A DNA stretch of 64,000 nt, from assembly GCF_001540865.1 (NCBI RefSeq), contig NC_033639.1, positions 4,273,858 through 4,337,857 on the forward strand, written 5' to 3'. The stretch is from Ananas comosus. Taxonomy: Eukaryota > Streptophyta > Magnoliopsida > Poales > Bromeliaceae. This document shows positions 47,718 through 58,383 of this stretch, piece after piece. Position numbers and translations under genes: made by a program. The first letter of the stretch is position 1. Each line of letters opens with the position of its first letter. The notes beneath the pieces are model-generated. The model was not told the origin of the DNA and did no database searches. It worked only from the letters and a program-made list of their open reading frames with translations.

Positions 47718-48059
47718 GTTCTTAAATTCTTCCAGATCTTTATTCTTATTGATCGGTTCTAATTTTTTTCTGACTATACTGTCTCTTTACGAACAATATA
47801 GTGCCGAAACGTCAATGCTAAAGTCCCTAGTGCAAATAAAGCACTCGACATACCCCTTCGAGCGAGCCTTCTCCTCTTCACCATTTCATCTTCCGTTAGA
47901 GGAACAGTAGCGTCTGCTCTGTGCGCGTGGATTTGCCGGCTAGCTTTAATGATGATACTATACTTTTGTAAAATGAAAGCCTACTTTTGTTCAATATTCA
48001 TGTTGATGCGAATGTTACAGTTGATGTTGTGAACATCGTATTGTATGCAAAACGTGTAT

Positions 48060-48640
48060 TATATGTTGCATTTTCGTCAAAGACAATGTATAATTTGCTT
48101 GTATATTAATAAAAAGATCCCTTTCTTTACATCTTTACATTCTTACACCAACGATTTTTCTTGCAATGGTTAGAGACTCATTGCACCATTTAGTCAATTT
48201 ATTACACTAATTGGTGAACTACCACACAATTAAGTTTACAACGTTAAACGCAATTTATTACACCATTTAGGAAGTATGATTTTTAAAGAGATGTCTGACT
48301 ATTATCTTCTTTAATAAATCATGCGTTTTTAAACCATTGCACTGGCTATTATCGGCGTTTAAACCATTTTAAAGAGATGTCTGACTATTATCGGCATTTA
48401 AAGGTGCACTATTATTATATCCACCTCTCGAACGCACCCTTACAAGCTTAGTACGAGTCTTTTTCAAACCATTGCACTGATATTACTACCGTATTGCACT
48501 CTTACAAGTTTCGTTGCACTCATTTTTAAATCCGTTGCACTGTTATTAAGACCGTATTGCACTCTTACAAGCTTCGTTGCACTCTGTTGTAAAATATTGT
48601 TCTGTTATTCACACCGCCTTGCACTTATTATATAGTTAAA
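48060..48640. repeat. Dense array of TTGCACT motifs
   Basis: At least ten copies of TTGCACT or close variants (attgcactgatatta, attgcactcttacaagctt, gttgcactgttatta) occur between 48170 and 48620, all in one orientation. The start of this region (48065-48140, 'agatccctttctttacat') matches 31620-31690 near the left end. 47918-48060 holds nothing else recognisable. Confidence 0.8.
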
Positions 48641-48894
48641 AGAACGCGTGATCTTTTATGAGAAAACTTTACACAATCGTTAGCCGTTATGTCGCGCCTC
48701 TCGAACTCCGGACCTCGCCGGCGACCGTCCAAACCCACCGCCGAGCTTCTCAGCACACCGACTCTTATATGGCACATCGCCGACCGTCCTACCCCGCAGC
48801 CGATCGTCCTGCGCCGCGGACGCTTCGCCTGCATTTGGAGGGGACACCATTCATTTGCACTTTTAAGTTCAGATTATATTAAGAAATAGAGAAA

Positions 48895-49604
48895 GTAAAA
48901 TTTTGAATGGTTATGTAGAGGTTGCACTAGAACGATGCTATGGATGCACTGTTAGAAGGGCCGTTGCACCATTTCTCCTGCCATAGAACCTTCGCGTTGC
49001 ACTATTATCCCTGGCGCGCGGAGGTGAAGTCGACACGGCGGCGGCGGCGATAAAGACGTCGTGGAGCCTCCTCCCACTCCGCCCCGATATTATCGACGGC
49101 CCCCATGTCCTTTCATTTGCACTATTAGCTTAAGATTACATTATGAAATAAAATAAGTAAAATTTTGACTGGTTATGGAGAGGTTGCACTGGAACGAGGC
49201 TACGGTTGCATGTTAGAAGGTTCGTTCCACCATTTCTCCTGCCGTAGAACCTTCGCCTTGCACTATTATCCTTGGCGGGCGGAGGTGAAGCGCCACGGCG
49301 GCGGCGGCAATAAAGAGGCGGTGGAGCCTCCTCCTACTCCGCACCCAGTGTTTGCTGTTCAGTCTCTTCTCCGACGCCTCTGCTTCCTGAAACCATTGAA
49401 CTATTCTGTCAACCACATTGCACCATTACAATCACAGTTGTAGTCTTTTACCCTACGTTGCACTGTTAGAAGGGCAGTTGCACCATTTTTCCTGGCGTTG
49501 CTTCTTCATGTTGCACTATTATCCCTGTTGCGGGGAGTGCAGTTTTTGTCATTTATCTTGAGAAATTGTATTAAAGTCTTAAAGCCGAACAGCAAACAGC
49601 GGGG
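48895..49604. repeat. Right terminal region of MULE-2
   Basis: One 260-bp type unit (48895-49140) plus the ~440-bp terminal segment (49165-49604), inverse to the left end. Shared landmarks in inverse: 'ggtgcggagtaggaggagg', 'gacagaatagttcaatgg', 'ctgtgattgtaat.gtgcaa' and 'ttaatacaatttctcaag'. Confidence 0.88.
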
Positions 49605-50485
49605 CCGGCGAATAGAGGGGCGGATGTGGTTCAGGTTCCGAGAAATGAGAGAGGTTGCGTAAGGCGGAAGCGGCGTATTTAATGCCCGCCAGACCGTAGG
49701 GTAGGGTAGTATACGTATGTCAAAAAATACGCGGGCGGCTTTTGTATACGATGGGCATTTTGGTCTGGCGGACGAAAAAGCGGACCGAATCTGCAAAAAC
49801 GAAAAAGGTGGCTTGGTTTTGCAAAAGCCCAAAATAAGTTTTATGCAAAATGGCCTTGGTTATTTAACCAGATGTAATAATTTTAATTATCTTTGGTCAT
49901 TTTAATTAATTCATTAATAATTTTACCATATTCAATAATTTTAATTATCTTTAGTCATTTTAATTTAACTAAGTATAAAAATTTGTAATGTACCGAACTT
50001 TGGATAAACTAATAATGTGCAGATTAAATCATGCTAGACGTGATTGAAATGAATTTTTAGAAGTTTAGACTGAGTTTGGATTGAATTCAAATCAATTCGG
50101 ATCGAATTGGAGTTTCGAAAGAGAATAAAACTGAGTTCTAGACCTTTCGGACGCCCGGAATAGGGTTTCGAGCGCTCAAAATGGTTTTTACGGCCCGATG
50201 CAGTGCCCGGAATAAGTGGATTCAAAAGAGCAAAGTTTGTGAGAGGCCCACTTTCGGGCGCCTGGATTGTCCTGTCGGCACCCAGATCTTTTCGGATATC
50301 ATCTGAGGGCGTCTAGAACCCCTTCGGACTCCCAATGCAAGAGCTGGATTGCAATGGACAAAATATTCCAGCGTCCAAAATGCCTTGCAGGAACCCGAAA
50401 CATCTTTCGGGCGGTCCCTTGCGTGCGTTTGAATGGTTTTCGAATGCTCAACCGGGAGCGGTATTACGTGATGGAATAAACAATA
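49605..50485. other. Flank of MULE-2 and an unidentified repeat
   Basis: 49605-49860 continues the border-block type sequence ('cgaatagagg', 'gtatttaatgcccgcc') and may be the true outer end of MULE-2. 49874-49975 has two copies of an AT-rich unit 'aataattttaattatcttt.gtcatttt'. 50030-50485 contains repeated 'tcgggcgcctgga'/'tttcggacgcccgga' motifs, suggesting part of another LTR-type repeat. No gene. Confidence 0.5.
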
Positions 50486-50822
50486 TGTAAGGAAGTGAAT
50501 CCTCGAAATCCGAGAGTTGAACTTCGACCAGAATCGACTATTTGTCGAGTAGGTACCCTTCGGAAAGGCTAAAGATGTCCAAAACACAAAAGTGCTTTGG
50601 AGTCGAGTTCACGAGAGCAAGAAATGTGAAAATCTGCACCTGACATATTTTGCTCTCGGGGACCGGTCCCTGGCAGGGAAAAACCGGTCCCCGAACTGAG
50701 GGATGCAGCAGCGCGCGATGCAACCGGTCCCTGGGCCTGAGGGACTGGTTCCCGAACTCGTAAACTTGGGGAGGTCCCAAGGGACCGGTCCCAGGCTGAA
50801 AGATATGGATCCCGAGGATCTA
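50486..50822 (+). mobile_element. LTR 5' fragment of the TR-GAG family, plus orientation
   Basis: TGTAAGGAAGTGAATCCTCG aligns with the LTR start at 61450 (TGTAACAATGTGAATTCTCG) and continues with 'cgaaatccgagagttg.acttcg.cc', the 'gcattgaa/gctttgga' segment and an ACCGGT array (50655-50815). It stops at about 50822 where different sequence begins. Confidence 0.75.
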
Positions 50823-51779
50823 AAAGGTAAGTAACACCTAGAGGGGGGTGAATAGGTGTAAAAACGGCAAACTCGAAAATCTCGATGCAAATAAAACAAA
50901 GTAGCGGAAAATAAAACAGCACACCGAGAATTTAACGTGAAAAAACTCCAAATCGGAGGGAAAAACCCACGGGACCGATCACGCGAAGAAAATCCACTAA
51001 GAAAACTTGAGTACAAGTGATTTTGACAAAAATACATGACTCAATTTACCGATTTCTTGTTGATGGTGATCTTCGCCGGTCCTCGATCGATAGGAATCCA
51101 CCAATCGACCTTGCTGCAACTCCTCGCAGCGTCAACGCCTCAACTCCTCGAAGCGTCCACCGAATCCTCGGCTTCACGCGAAATCCACGCGCCGAACCTC
51201 CTTCCGGAGCTTGTAGAATCGAAGATTTGTGATGATTTAACCTTTGAATACCATAAGCTATGAGGGTTCACCTTTAATCAAAAATCTACTTGATTCTCGT
51301 ATGAGTTATCGAGTAAAAACGAAGAATCAAGCCGATTGTTGATTGTTAGAAACTCGTTATGTGAATCGAAGCATTGAAACGGAAAAAAAAAGTTTCTAGG
51401 GTTTGAAATCAGTAAATATTCAAAGCCTTAGATTTTAGATGACCCCCATAACTTATTTATATGTTTAGAAGACTTAGAAATAGACTAGGATTGCAAAAAG
51501 TCCTTTTTAAAAACCTGTGTCGTCCTCAGAGACCGGTCTTCTCGAGGAGACCGGTCTGTGAGAGACCGGTCTCTCAAGTGAGGAACCGGTCCCTCACTGC
51601 GTGACCAAAATCACAACGTTCGGGAACCGGTCTCTCAAGCTTGAGACCGGTCCCTCGCTGCGCGACAGAAATACCAAGGTTCGGGAACCGGTCTCTCATC
51701 TCAGGGGACCGGTTGCATCAAAGCTCACGCAGTGAGGACCTTAGGGGAACCGGTCTCTTGACCTCAGGGACCGGTCTCC
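50823..51779. mobile_element. Unidentified repeat with its own ACCGGT array
   Basis: Starts 'aagtaacacctagagggggg' followed by 'gtgaataggtg', a phrase I recognise from plant LTR-retrotransposon-type repeats without being able to name the family. It continues with A-rich DNA, then 51525-51779 is an array of ACCGGTCTC-type units. No ORF with a recognisable domain. Confidence 0.4.
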
Positions 51780-52790
51780 AAGTCCTCAAACCCCGTCAAG
51801 TCCTCGGGTCGGGTCTCCACACACTCGGCGTACTATCGATCTCGCGATCCAATACGTGGCGTTCCACGCACTCGGGTCTAATCTCGGACTACCGTCCTGA
51901 CCAAAACTCCGCCCTACCTATAGGTATCAGGCCGCTGTCTCTCACAGCTGACTGCGCCTGCCCAATGGGCCCAGGCTCCATAGTCTACAAATGGTCCAGG
52001 CACGGGTCGTCCCCAAGCACTACCCGCCAACGTCGTCCTATACGACATGCTCTACAGAGCTATCAACTCTAGCGACTCTTAGGCACCTAGTGCGAACCAC
52101 CAGCCCTGATGAGCGATCCATGGCTCGCTTCATACTTAGCCCTGCTGAAGTGCTACTGCCAATTCACTCGACCGGCTGAATCGAAGCCGTACCTCACGAG
52201 TAACTATACTCGAGCACTCTACGCCTCTACGGCGTCTCATACAAATCCAGCATCAGGCAGCTTAGCCTATGCACACTGGCCACACGAGCAATAACTCGTC
52301 CACCTCAATTCGAGGTACTACTAGGCCCACAGGCCAAGCTCGGCGCTAATCGACCAATTTCGCAGCAGTGGTTCACCCCCGCTTTTCGATCTATCGAATC
52401 CACACCCGAACTACTCTTAGAATATTCGGGTGTCCCCGAACATCAAGGCTCAACTCTCACAATTTCTAATCTATTGCATCTAGAGTTCACTCACAATCTT
52501 GATTTCCATTACGAGCCTCGTTTCCTGTTCAAAATCATCACTAGCCATTTGCTAGTACCACTTGGCTTTCTACCTGCTCTAGCCGGCGCTACACTCTCAT
52601 CCTGCTAGCATGCTCGGGTACCTACCGACCCGACCGCTTGGTCCCTACTAAGCAATGTAATAATAGTAGCAACTGACCAATGATGAATGCATGCTATGCT
52701 TTAACTTGAGATCATGCAAAAATATGCTTGCTCAATAGCTCATACCAGCCATGACGTCGTCAGCACGGCAGGCCCCGCACCTCGGGTCGC
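51780..52790 (-). mobile_element. Non-coding internal region of the minus-strand TR-GAG element
   Basis: Inverse match of the region that follows gag at 59577-60600 (shared 'acccgacccgagga', 'gcatgctagcaggatgag', 'ggtactagcaaatggcta'). No protease, reverse transcriptase or integrase motif in any frame. Confidence 0.75.
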
Positions 52791-54065
52791 TTATCCATGG
52801 CCACCCGGCGCTCGTCGCGAACCCTTTGGTTGCAACGTCCTCAACGGCTGCTCTCCTGACCGTGCCGTAGGTGGCATACCCGCGGGCTGTCCCAGAGAAG
52901 AATAGGCCGTCGCTAGTGTCAGGGCCCGGCTATCACCTTGCGGACACTCGTCCCGGACATGGCCCGGCAGCCCACACTTGAAGCACTTGCCCTCACGCTG
53001 TTCACACTGTTGTGGGAAATGAGAGCTCCCACAAATCACACATCTCGCCGAGGACCGAATGTGGTACGTCCCCGGAGCTCTAGATCGAGAGCGCATCCTC
53101 ACCGAGGTCTGTTGGGAACTTGACTGACTATCATGTCCACTTACTAGCCATCCCTTTCCCTTTTCCTTGTAATGCTCCTCGCGCTTCTCCCGCAGGAATG
53201 CATTGCCTTGTTCTATCCATAAGGCCCGATCTAGGACTTCAGCAAAAGCCTGCAACTTAAGTACCTGCACTGCAAGGTACAAGTCCGGCCGAAGCCCCCG
53301 CACGAAGCAGTCAGCCTTATCCTTGTCATCCCGCACCACGTTCGGGACACAATGCACGATACGGAAAAATTCCCACTCGTACTGCTTGACTGTGCGACTT
53401 CCCTGCCGCAGCTTAAGAAACTTCTCTTGAAGCTTTCTCTTCTCGCTATTGGGGAAATATGCTGAGAACATCGTTCCCCGAAACTCTTCCCACACTATAG
53501 GAGGGAGACTAGGCAGTCTATCTCGCTTGACGCCTTTCCACCACACCTTCGCCGATTGCTTCAGGTAGTGCACGGCTAGGTTTACTTTATCTCGCTCCAA
53601 CGTGTATAGATCCTCGAAGAGTGTTTCCATGGACTCGATCCACATCTCAGCAACCCACGGATCTGCATTTTCTCCATCGAAGGTAAGCGGATCAAATTTC
53701 TTGAAAGTCATGAGGGCCGCTAAAGCACGCTCCCTTTCCGCCGCAACCTCTGGGCTAACAAGGGTCGGGTCACCCTCCCCCAACTGAAACGTCTCTGCTG
53801 CAATTCCCGGCTGTCCTCGACCAGCCGCGACTGGTGCCGCCACCAGTCGATCCATAGTTTCTTGGAGTCGTTCCATTCGCTCCTCTTGGCGCATAGTAGC
53901 CTCCTGCTGCCGTTGCACCACATCAGCTTGTTGCCGCATCACTCCAATGAGTGTGGCCAATTGATCGCGAAGCTCCGAGTCTCCGCTCGCATCGGTTTGC
54001 TCAGGGGCGCCACTTGTCCCCTCCCGCGCCGATCCGGACGAAGATCGCCTACGCGGTGCCATCAT
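52791..54065 (-). CDS. Gag protein of a non-autonomous gypsy-type retrotransposon
   Basis: Forms the particle that packages retrotransposon RNA. The minus-strand frame from ATG 54065 to TAA 52791 is open (about 424 residues); a longer frame runs up to 54116, but MMAPRRRSSS is the more usual type of start. Order: basic/Ser-rich N-terminus; glutamine/glutamate-rich coiled-coil-like stretch (MRQQADVVQRQQEATMRQEE); retrotransposon gag domain with WVAEMWIESMETLFEDLYTL, KVWWKGVKRDR and EFFRIVHCVPNVVRDDKD; then CVICGSSHFPQQC and a CCHC knuckle CFKCGLPGHVRDEC. No pol follows. The primer-binding site lies just upstream (54409-54420). The best-preserved retroelement ORF here. Confidence 0.92.
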   Translation of the reverse strand: MMAPRRRSSSGSAREGTSGAPEQTDASGDSELRDQLATLIGVMRQQADVVQRQQEATMRQEERMERLQETMDRLVAAPVAAGRGQPGIAAETFQLGEGDPTLVSPEVAAERERALAALMTFKKFDPLTFDGENADPWVAEMWIESMETLFEDLYTLERDKVNLAVHYLKQSAKVWWKGVKRDRLPSLPPIVWEEFRGTMFSAYFPNSEKRKLQEKFLKLRQGSRTVKQYEWEFFRIVHCVPNVVRDDKDKADCFVRGLRPDLYLAVQVLKLQAFAEVLDRALWIEQGNAFLREKREEHYKEKGKGWLVSGHDSQSSSQQTSVRMRSRSRAPGTYHIRSSARCVICGSSHFPQQCEQREGKCFKCGLPGHVRDECPQGDSRALTLATAYSSLGQPAGMPPTARSGEQPLRTLQPKGSRRAPGGHG

Positions 54066-54408
54066 TTTCTGAAACAGGACAGCTCGATTAGCTCTCGACC
54101 AACTCGGGTCGAACACGAGACCACTAATACCAGCACAAAAGCGAATCAGGCGAAAGTCAAATAAGGACGTCTATTCTCGTCACTTGGCTTTATGTTGTGC
54201 ATGCACAACATAAACACACTCGGTCGAGAATAAACCATACCTTGAGTCTACCTCTAATATCTGTCTTAGAGGTTATGACACAACCCAATCCATTACCTTT
54301 CGCCACAAATCACAAGTCCTCGTCTCTCACGAGCCTTATTCTCCTATGGTTCCACTATCCTAGGGTCTCCTAGGTCATCTAAACCATTTTCCCATTTTCT
54401 ACTTTATT

Positions 54409-54420
54409 CTCTGATACCAC
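54409..54420 (-). other. Primer-binding site
   Basis: Minus-strand GTGGTATCAGAG, complementary to the 3' end of initiator-Met tRNA, a few bases inside the LTR border at 54427. Confidence 0.85.
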
Positions 54421-54426
54421 TTTATC

Positions 54427-57400
54427 TGTCACGCCCCGTGACCAACCGCCAATTTGGACCGCGTCGCGGCGCTGCTAACAGACCGCCAAACGGACCGGGA
54501 TTTTCCCTGTACGCGGACAGAGTCTCCCCTGTACGTTCTAGGCGTCACAATCCAAACAATACAACGAGTGTTCCAACTAGGAACAGATAACAATCCAGAT
54601 TGCAAAGGAAGTATCAAATACATAAAACTAACGGCTATTACAAGCATTCATTCACATTCACTTAGTACACCTCAGTTCAGTTTACATTTTTACTTCCAAT
54701 TACAATCACATTATTACGTCATTTAATTTACAAGTTTGATACGTCTTGGTTCTTGCCTTCTAGTCCCCTAAGCTAGACTGCCTCAGGGTACTGCTACCTC
54801 GGTCTCTGTGGTAGGGTGCTATCTACTGAGCTACGCCCTCACCTCGCGCCACCGCGCTGCACATGTACAACCTGAAAACACCCCAAAACCACGTGGGGTG
54901 AGAACCAACTCCATGGTTCCCAGTGGGTACGGCCACCCAAGGGAAAAGCTCGACCGATAGGTCCGAGGAGGCACTGCAACATGTTAGTTCAACAATATAC
55001 CACAGATATATATATATTCAATTGAAATACATGCCATGCCTCACAATATGCGACATGAAAGCCATGCAACTTTATGCAACATCTAGTAGATCATTTGATT
55101 CTACACTTTACTTAGCTACTCTTGGCTCATAACTTTACTCTAAGGTCTCCATTACCTCAGGATGTCAACTCAGTCCACTGGCTTCTAAGGTCTCTATTAC
55201 CTTAGCTCAAGCCTCTATCTCTAGCTCATAAGGGTTCTTCTACCCTATCACAGCTAGCCACACGACTCGGCTCCGAGTCAATCATCCGCGGATAGCCCGC
55301 CCACTGGCTGCTCATCAGCCTACCGCCCTCTCTGTCTCAGCCCCCTAGCGGCGAAGTCATCGCACACGCTAAGCTCGGCTCAAGTCGCACGACTTGACCA
55401 TCTGGTGGCGATCGCGTTGCACTTACCCAGCGTGAGCTCGAGTCCTGACACATCGTCTGGCGACGAACGAATCGCACCACACCCAACAACGGTACATGTC
55501 AGACTCAGTCACCTAGAGGCATCCACATCGTACTTACCCAGCATGGATTCAGTCTGCTCTGGCGGTCTGATCCTCAAATGGCTTAACCATCCTGGCGGCG
55601 AAATCGTCGCACAAACACTATGGCAATGGTTCAAGCCCCGGGCGGTGATCTCCATGTGATCGCCCCCAATCCTCCCTCGGTACCAAGCTCGGCGGCGAAG
55701 TCGTCGCACAACGCCCTAGCTTCTACCAGGGTCATCACAAGTCATGGGATTCCAGAATCCACTTTCCACAGGTCGAGGGTCCATAGCCAACCCTATACTT
55801 TCGACCTATCTCATCCTAGTGGCTATACCACTATACTCATCAACCTAGGTTCCAATACTCTAGGTTCTATGTCCACGTCACTTAACCTAGATACACTTAC
55901 TAGGTTCTTGTCATCTTTGCCTAGATGTCCACTTCTAGGTTTACTAGTTCGACCTAGGTTTACTAACACTAGGTTCGATGCCACACACCTAGATTGTTCG
56001 ACTCTAGGTTCACTTGTTTAACCTATGTTCTTTAACACTAGGTTAGATGCCACTCGATCTACCTGACAACCTAGTTGTCCAATCAACTCTACTCACACTA
56101 GAGTTATTAACTCATGCTTTCTACTTGGCATTTACTCTATGCATCTGTTCCTCATGCATTCTATTTAGCATTTCCATCTATGCATTACTATTAGTATGCA
56201 TTCTTTACATTAGCTAGCATCATTTACATGTCATGCTTTCATGCTTGCTACTTACCATGCATTCTTTACTTAGCCTTTACTTTATGCATTATTATTCATC
56301 ATGCATTTCTTGTCCTTGTCTACATGCACATGCATCAACATGGAGATACATTGCTAAGACATAAAGGGCGACCTAGTCGTTTCGGTAAGTACAACCCACC
56401 TTAGCTAGCTTTTTCGATTGCTCGTCGACACTTGCAATCGGCCTCCCGCGGCACTCGGCACCCGTTCGGGCCCGATCTCACAGTTGCTCCCCTCGAGCAC
56501 GCCGCTTCGCCGTTTCAAGTGCTAGCGATCTTCCCCTTGCCGCTACGGTGCTCGGGACCCGGTTTCACGATTTATGGACGTGGCCTCGACCTCCGAGGTG
56601 GAAATGAAGCTTCGAGCGCCCGTTTCTTCAATATCTTCGCAATGGCTTGTCGGATTGCCGAACCGACTTCGCCAACGTGTTTCTTTACCTACCAATTAGG
56701 TTTACGAAAGGTCAAATGAGATCAAACTCATCTATTTACAAAAACCCCATTTTGATGCCCTAGAATGCCATCACTAGCAAATCCACCAAATCGATCTAGG
56801 ATTTGGATATAATCCATCAAAATAGCCAGCTAGGGTACCAAACAAACCATTTCTAGGGTTTAAAAACCCATCTACAAAGATCTACCATGAGAGGGCTTGG
56901 AAGCTTACCTCTCAAAGAGCTCCATGGAGAGAAGAAGATGAAGATGAAGATGAGGAAGAGGATCTCCTCCTTGGTCCTCTTCTTCTTTTCCTTTCCTTTC
57001 TCTTTTCTTCTTCTCTTCCCTTTTCACTTTTCTTTCTTTTCTTCTTCTCCTCCCTTGCACGATCGGAGAGAGGGAGAGAGGCTGAGGGAGAGAGAGAGAG
57101 AGAGGAAAAGGTCTCTCTAATACCCTCTCTCATTTTATAACAAAATGCTAAGAAGCCCCCAACTTTTCATCTTTTACCCAGCCCTCACTGGGTGTTCTAC
57201 GCGCTGAGGGATCGGTCTCCCCGACCAGGGCCGGTCCCCGAGAGCTCTCCCCGATTCCACGCGTTCGGGAACCGGTCCCTCCCTGAGAGACCGGTCCTCG
57301 AGAGACCGGTCTGCCCACCAGAGACCGGTCCACGAGAGCTCATCTCGCGGGACTTAGCCAATTTTCGGCTCTTCTTACTGGTGCCGTAGGCCGGGACCGG

Positions 57401-57661
57401 TCCCTCTTCTGCCAGGGACCGGTTGCATCAGCAATCCCGCAGCCTTCAGCTGATGGGACCAGTCTCTCACCTCCAGAGATCGGTCCCCGAGAGCAATCTC
57501 AGCCCAAAAATGCAGATTGCATTATTTGCTCTCGCGGACTCCATTCCAATGTATTTCTCGGTTTTTGTGCATCCTTAGCTTTTCCAAAGCTTATCCATTC
57601 GATCCTTAGTCGATTCTAGACGAGGTGCAACCCTCGGATTTCGAGAGTTCACATTGTTACA
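54427..57661 (-). mobile_element. Full-length LTR (3,235 bp) of the TR-GAG family, minus orientation
   Basis: Plus-strand ends TGTCACGCCCCG and TTGTTACA. On its sense-downstream side lie the primer-binding site and gag; on its sense-upstream side lies a polypurine tract (57662-57674). So it is joined to internal sequence at both ends, as in a tandem or recombined array, and has no target duplication. ACCGGT array at 57205-57490, purine/pyrimidine-rich tract at 56930-57130. ORFs within are shadows. Confidence 0.85.
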
Positions 57662-58383
57662 TTCTCCCGTCCTTAAAAGAGTTTCGTCCTCGAAACTCAC
57701 TCATTCTTACCCTCTTTTATTCCTCGATCCACTCCTCGAGTACTCAAGGGTTCCAATGCACTTTTGTACTTCGGAGTGGCCTTTATTCTCATCGAACTCA
57801 TCTAAAGGCCCACGACGAAGAATGTGAGACCACGTTTACTCACATTTTCCTCTTGCAACATCAAAAGTGCATTATCACTTTACAAACTTCACTGGCGGTG
57901 TGGGTCAGTATTCAAGACCCCACACACTAACTTCACTAGCCACTCGGCTAGAGAAGGACCTATTCCCTCGCGGTTCTAGCGAACATCACCACCATTCGAG
58001 ATCAGGGCTACCCTTTCATCCCAGTGGTGTGGATCCAGCAAGATCGCATCACTTCGATGAATGATCCACCACCACATCTCTATATGCACGGGTAGACTTT
58101 CTCGAATTGCTCAAGTACCCACTAGGTGGCACTTTGCCACTTTGGCTATTTGGGAGCCCGATACCACCTTATTATCCTATCTGTACCATCTCGTTCTCAG
58201 CGATCGCAAGACGGCATCCTCTCGCGCATCCCAGATTCTCAATCCTCTTGAGAGCATCATTCTCAACGCCAACTCTTCGCGTGGTTATCCATTATTCAAG
58301 TGTCTCTTAGAGACCACTTTACTTTCCCTTTATCTCTTGACATTTTAGGCCACGTTCATCTCCACACGAACTCTTCGTTTGCG
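57662..58383 (-). mobile_element. 3' internal end and polypurine tract of the minus-oriented element
   Basis: Minus strand reads gtttcgaggacgaaactctt then AAGGACGGGAGAA just before the LTR, a typical gypsy polypurine tract. The rest matches 60797-61449 in inverse orientation (shared 'agggtctacccgtgca', 'ttgatgcgatcttgct'). Non-coding. The match ends at about 58383, where gag of opposite orientation begins. Confidence 0.8.

Larger units (their letters stand above)
27579..49604 (+). mobile_element. MULE-2: ~22-kb Mutator-like element with ULP1 and SINA-like cargo (Kaonashi-like)
   Basis: Left end ggccccgctgtttgctgttc (27579) and right end, as its inverse, at 49604; at least ~440 bp inward from each end match in inverse orientation, and further segments match deeper (31970-32150 with 46975-47130). 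A 9-bp duplication could not be found; an N at 27578 sits at the left border and the right end may extend to about 49,860. Plus-strand contents: PMD-like/ULP1 protease gene, MuDR-type transposase, SINA-like fragments. MULEs carrying ULP1 proteases are known as Kaonashi elements; the resemblance is by content only. Three solo LTRs (7.8 kb together) inserted later. All coding parts carry stops. Confidence 0.8.

Noticed and set aside
56887..57133. Lys/Glu and Ser/Phe-rich ORFs on both strands (similarly 22088-22330 and 62028-62213)
   Set aside because: Products of the purine/pyrimidine tract in the LTR.
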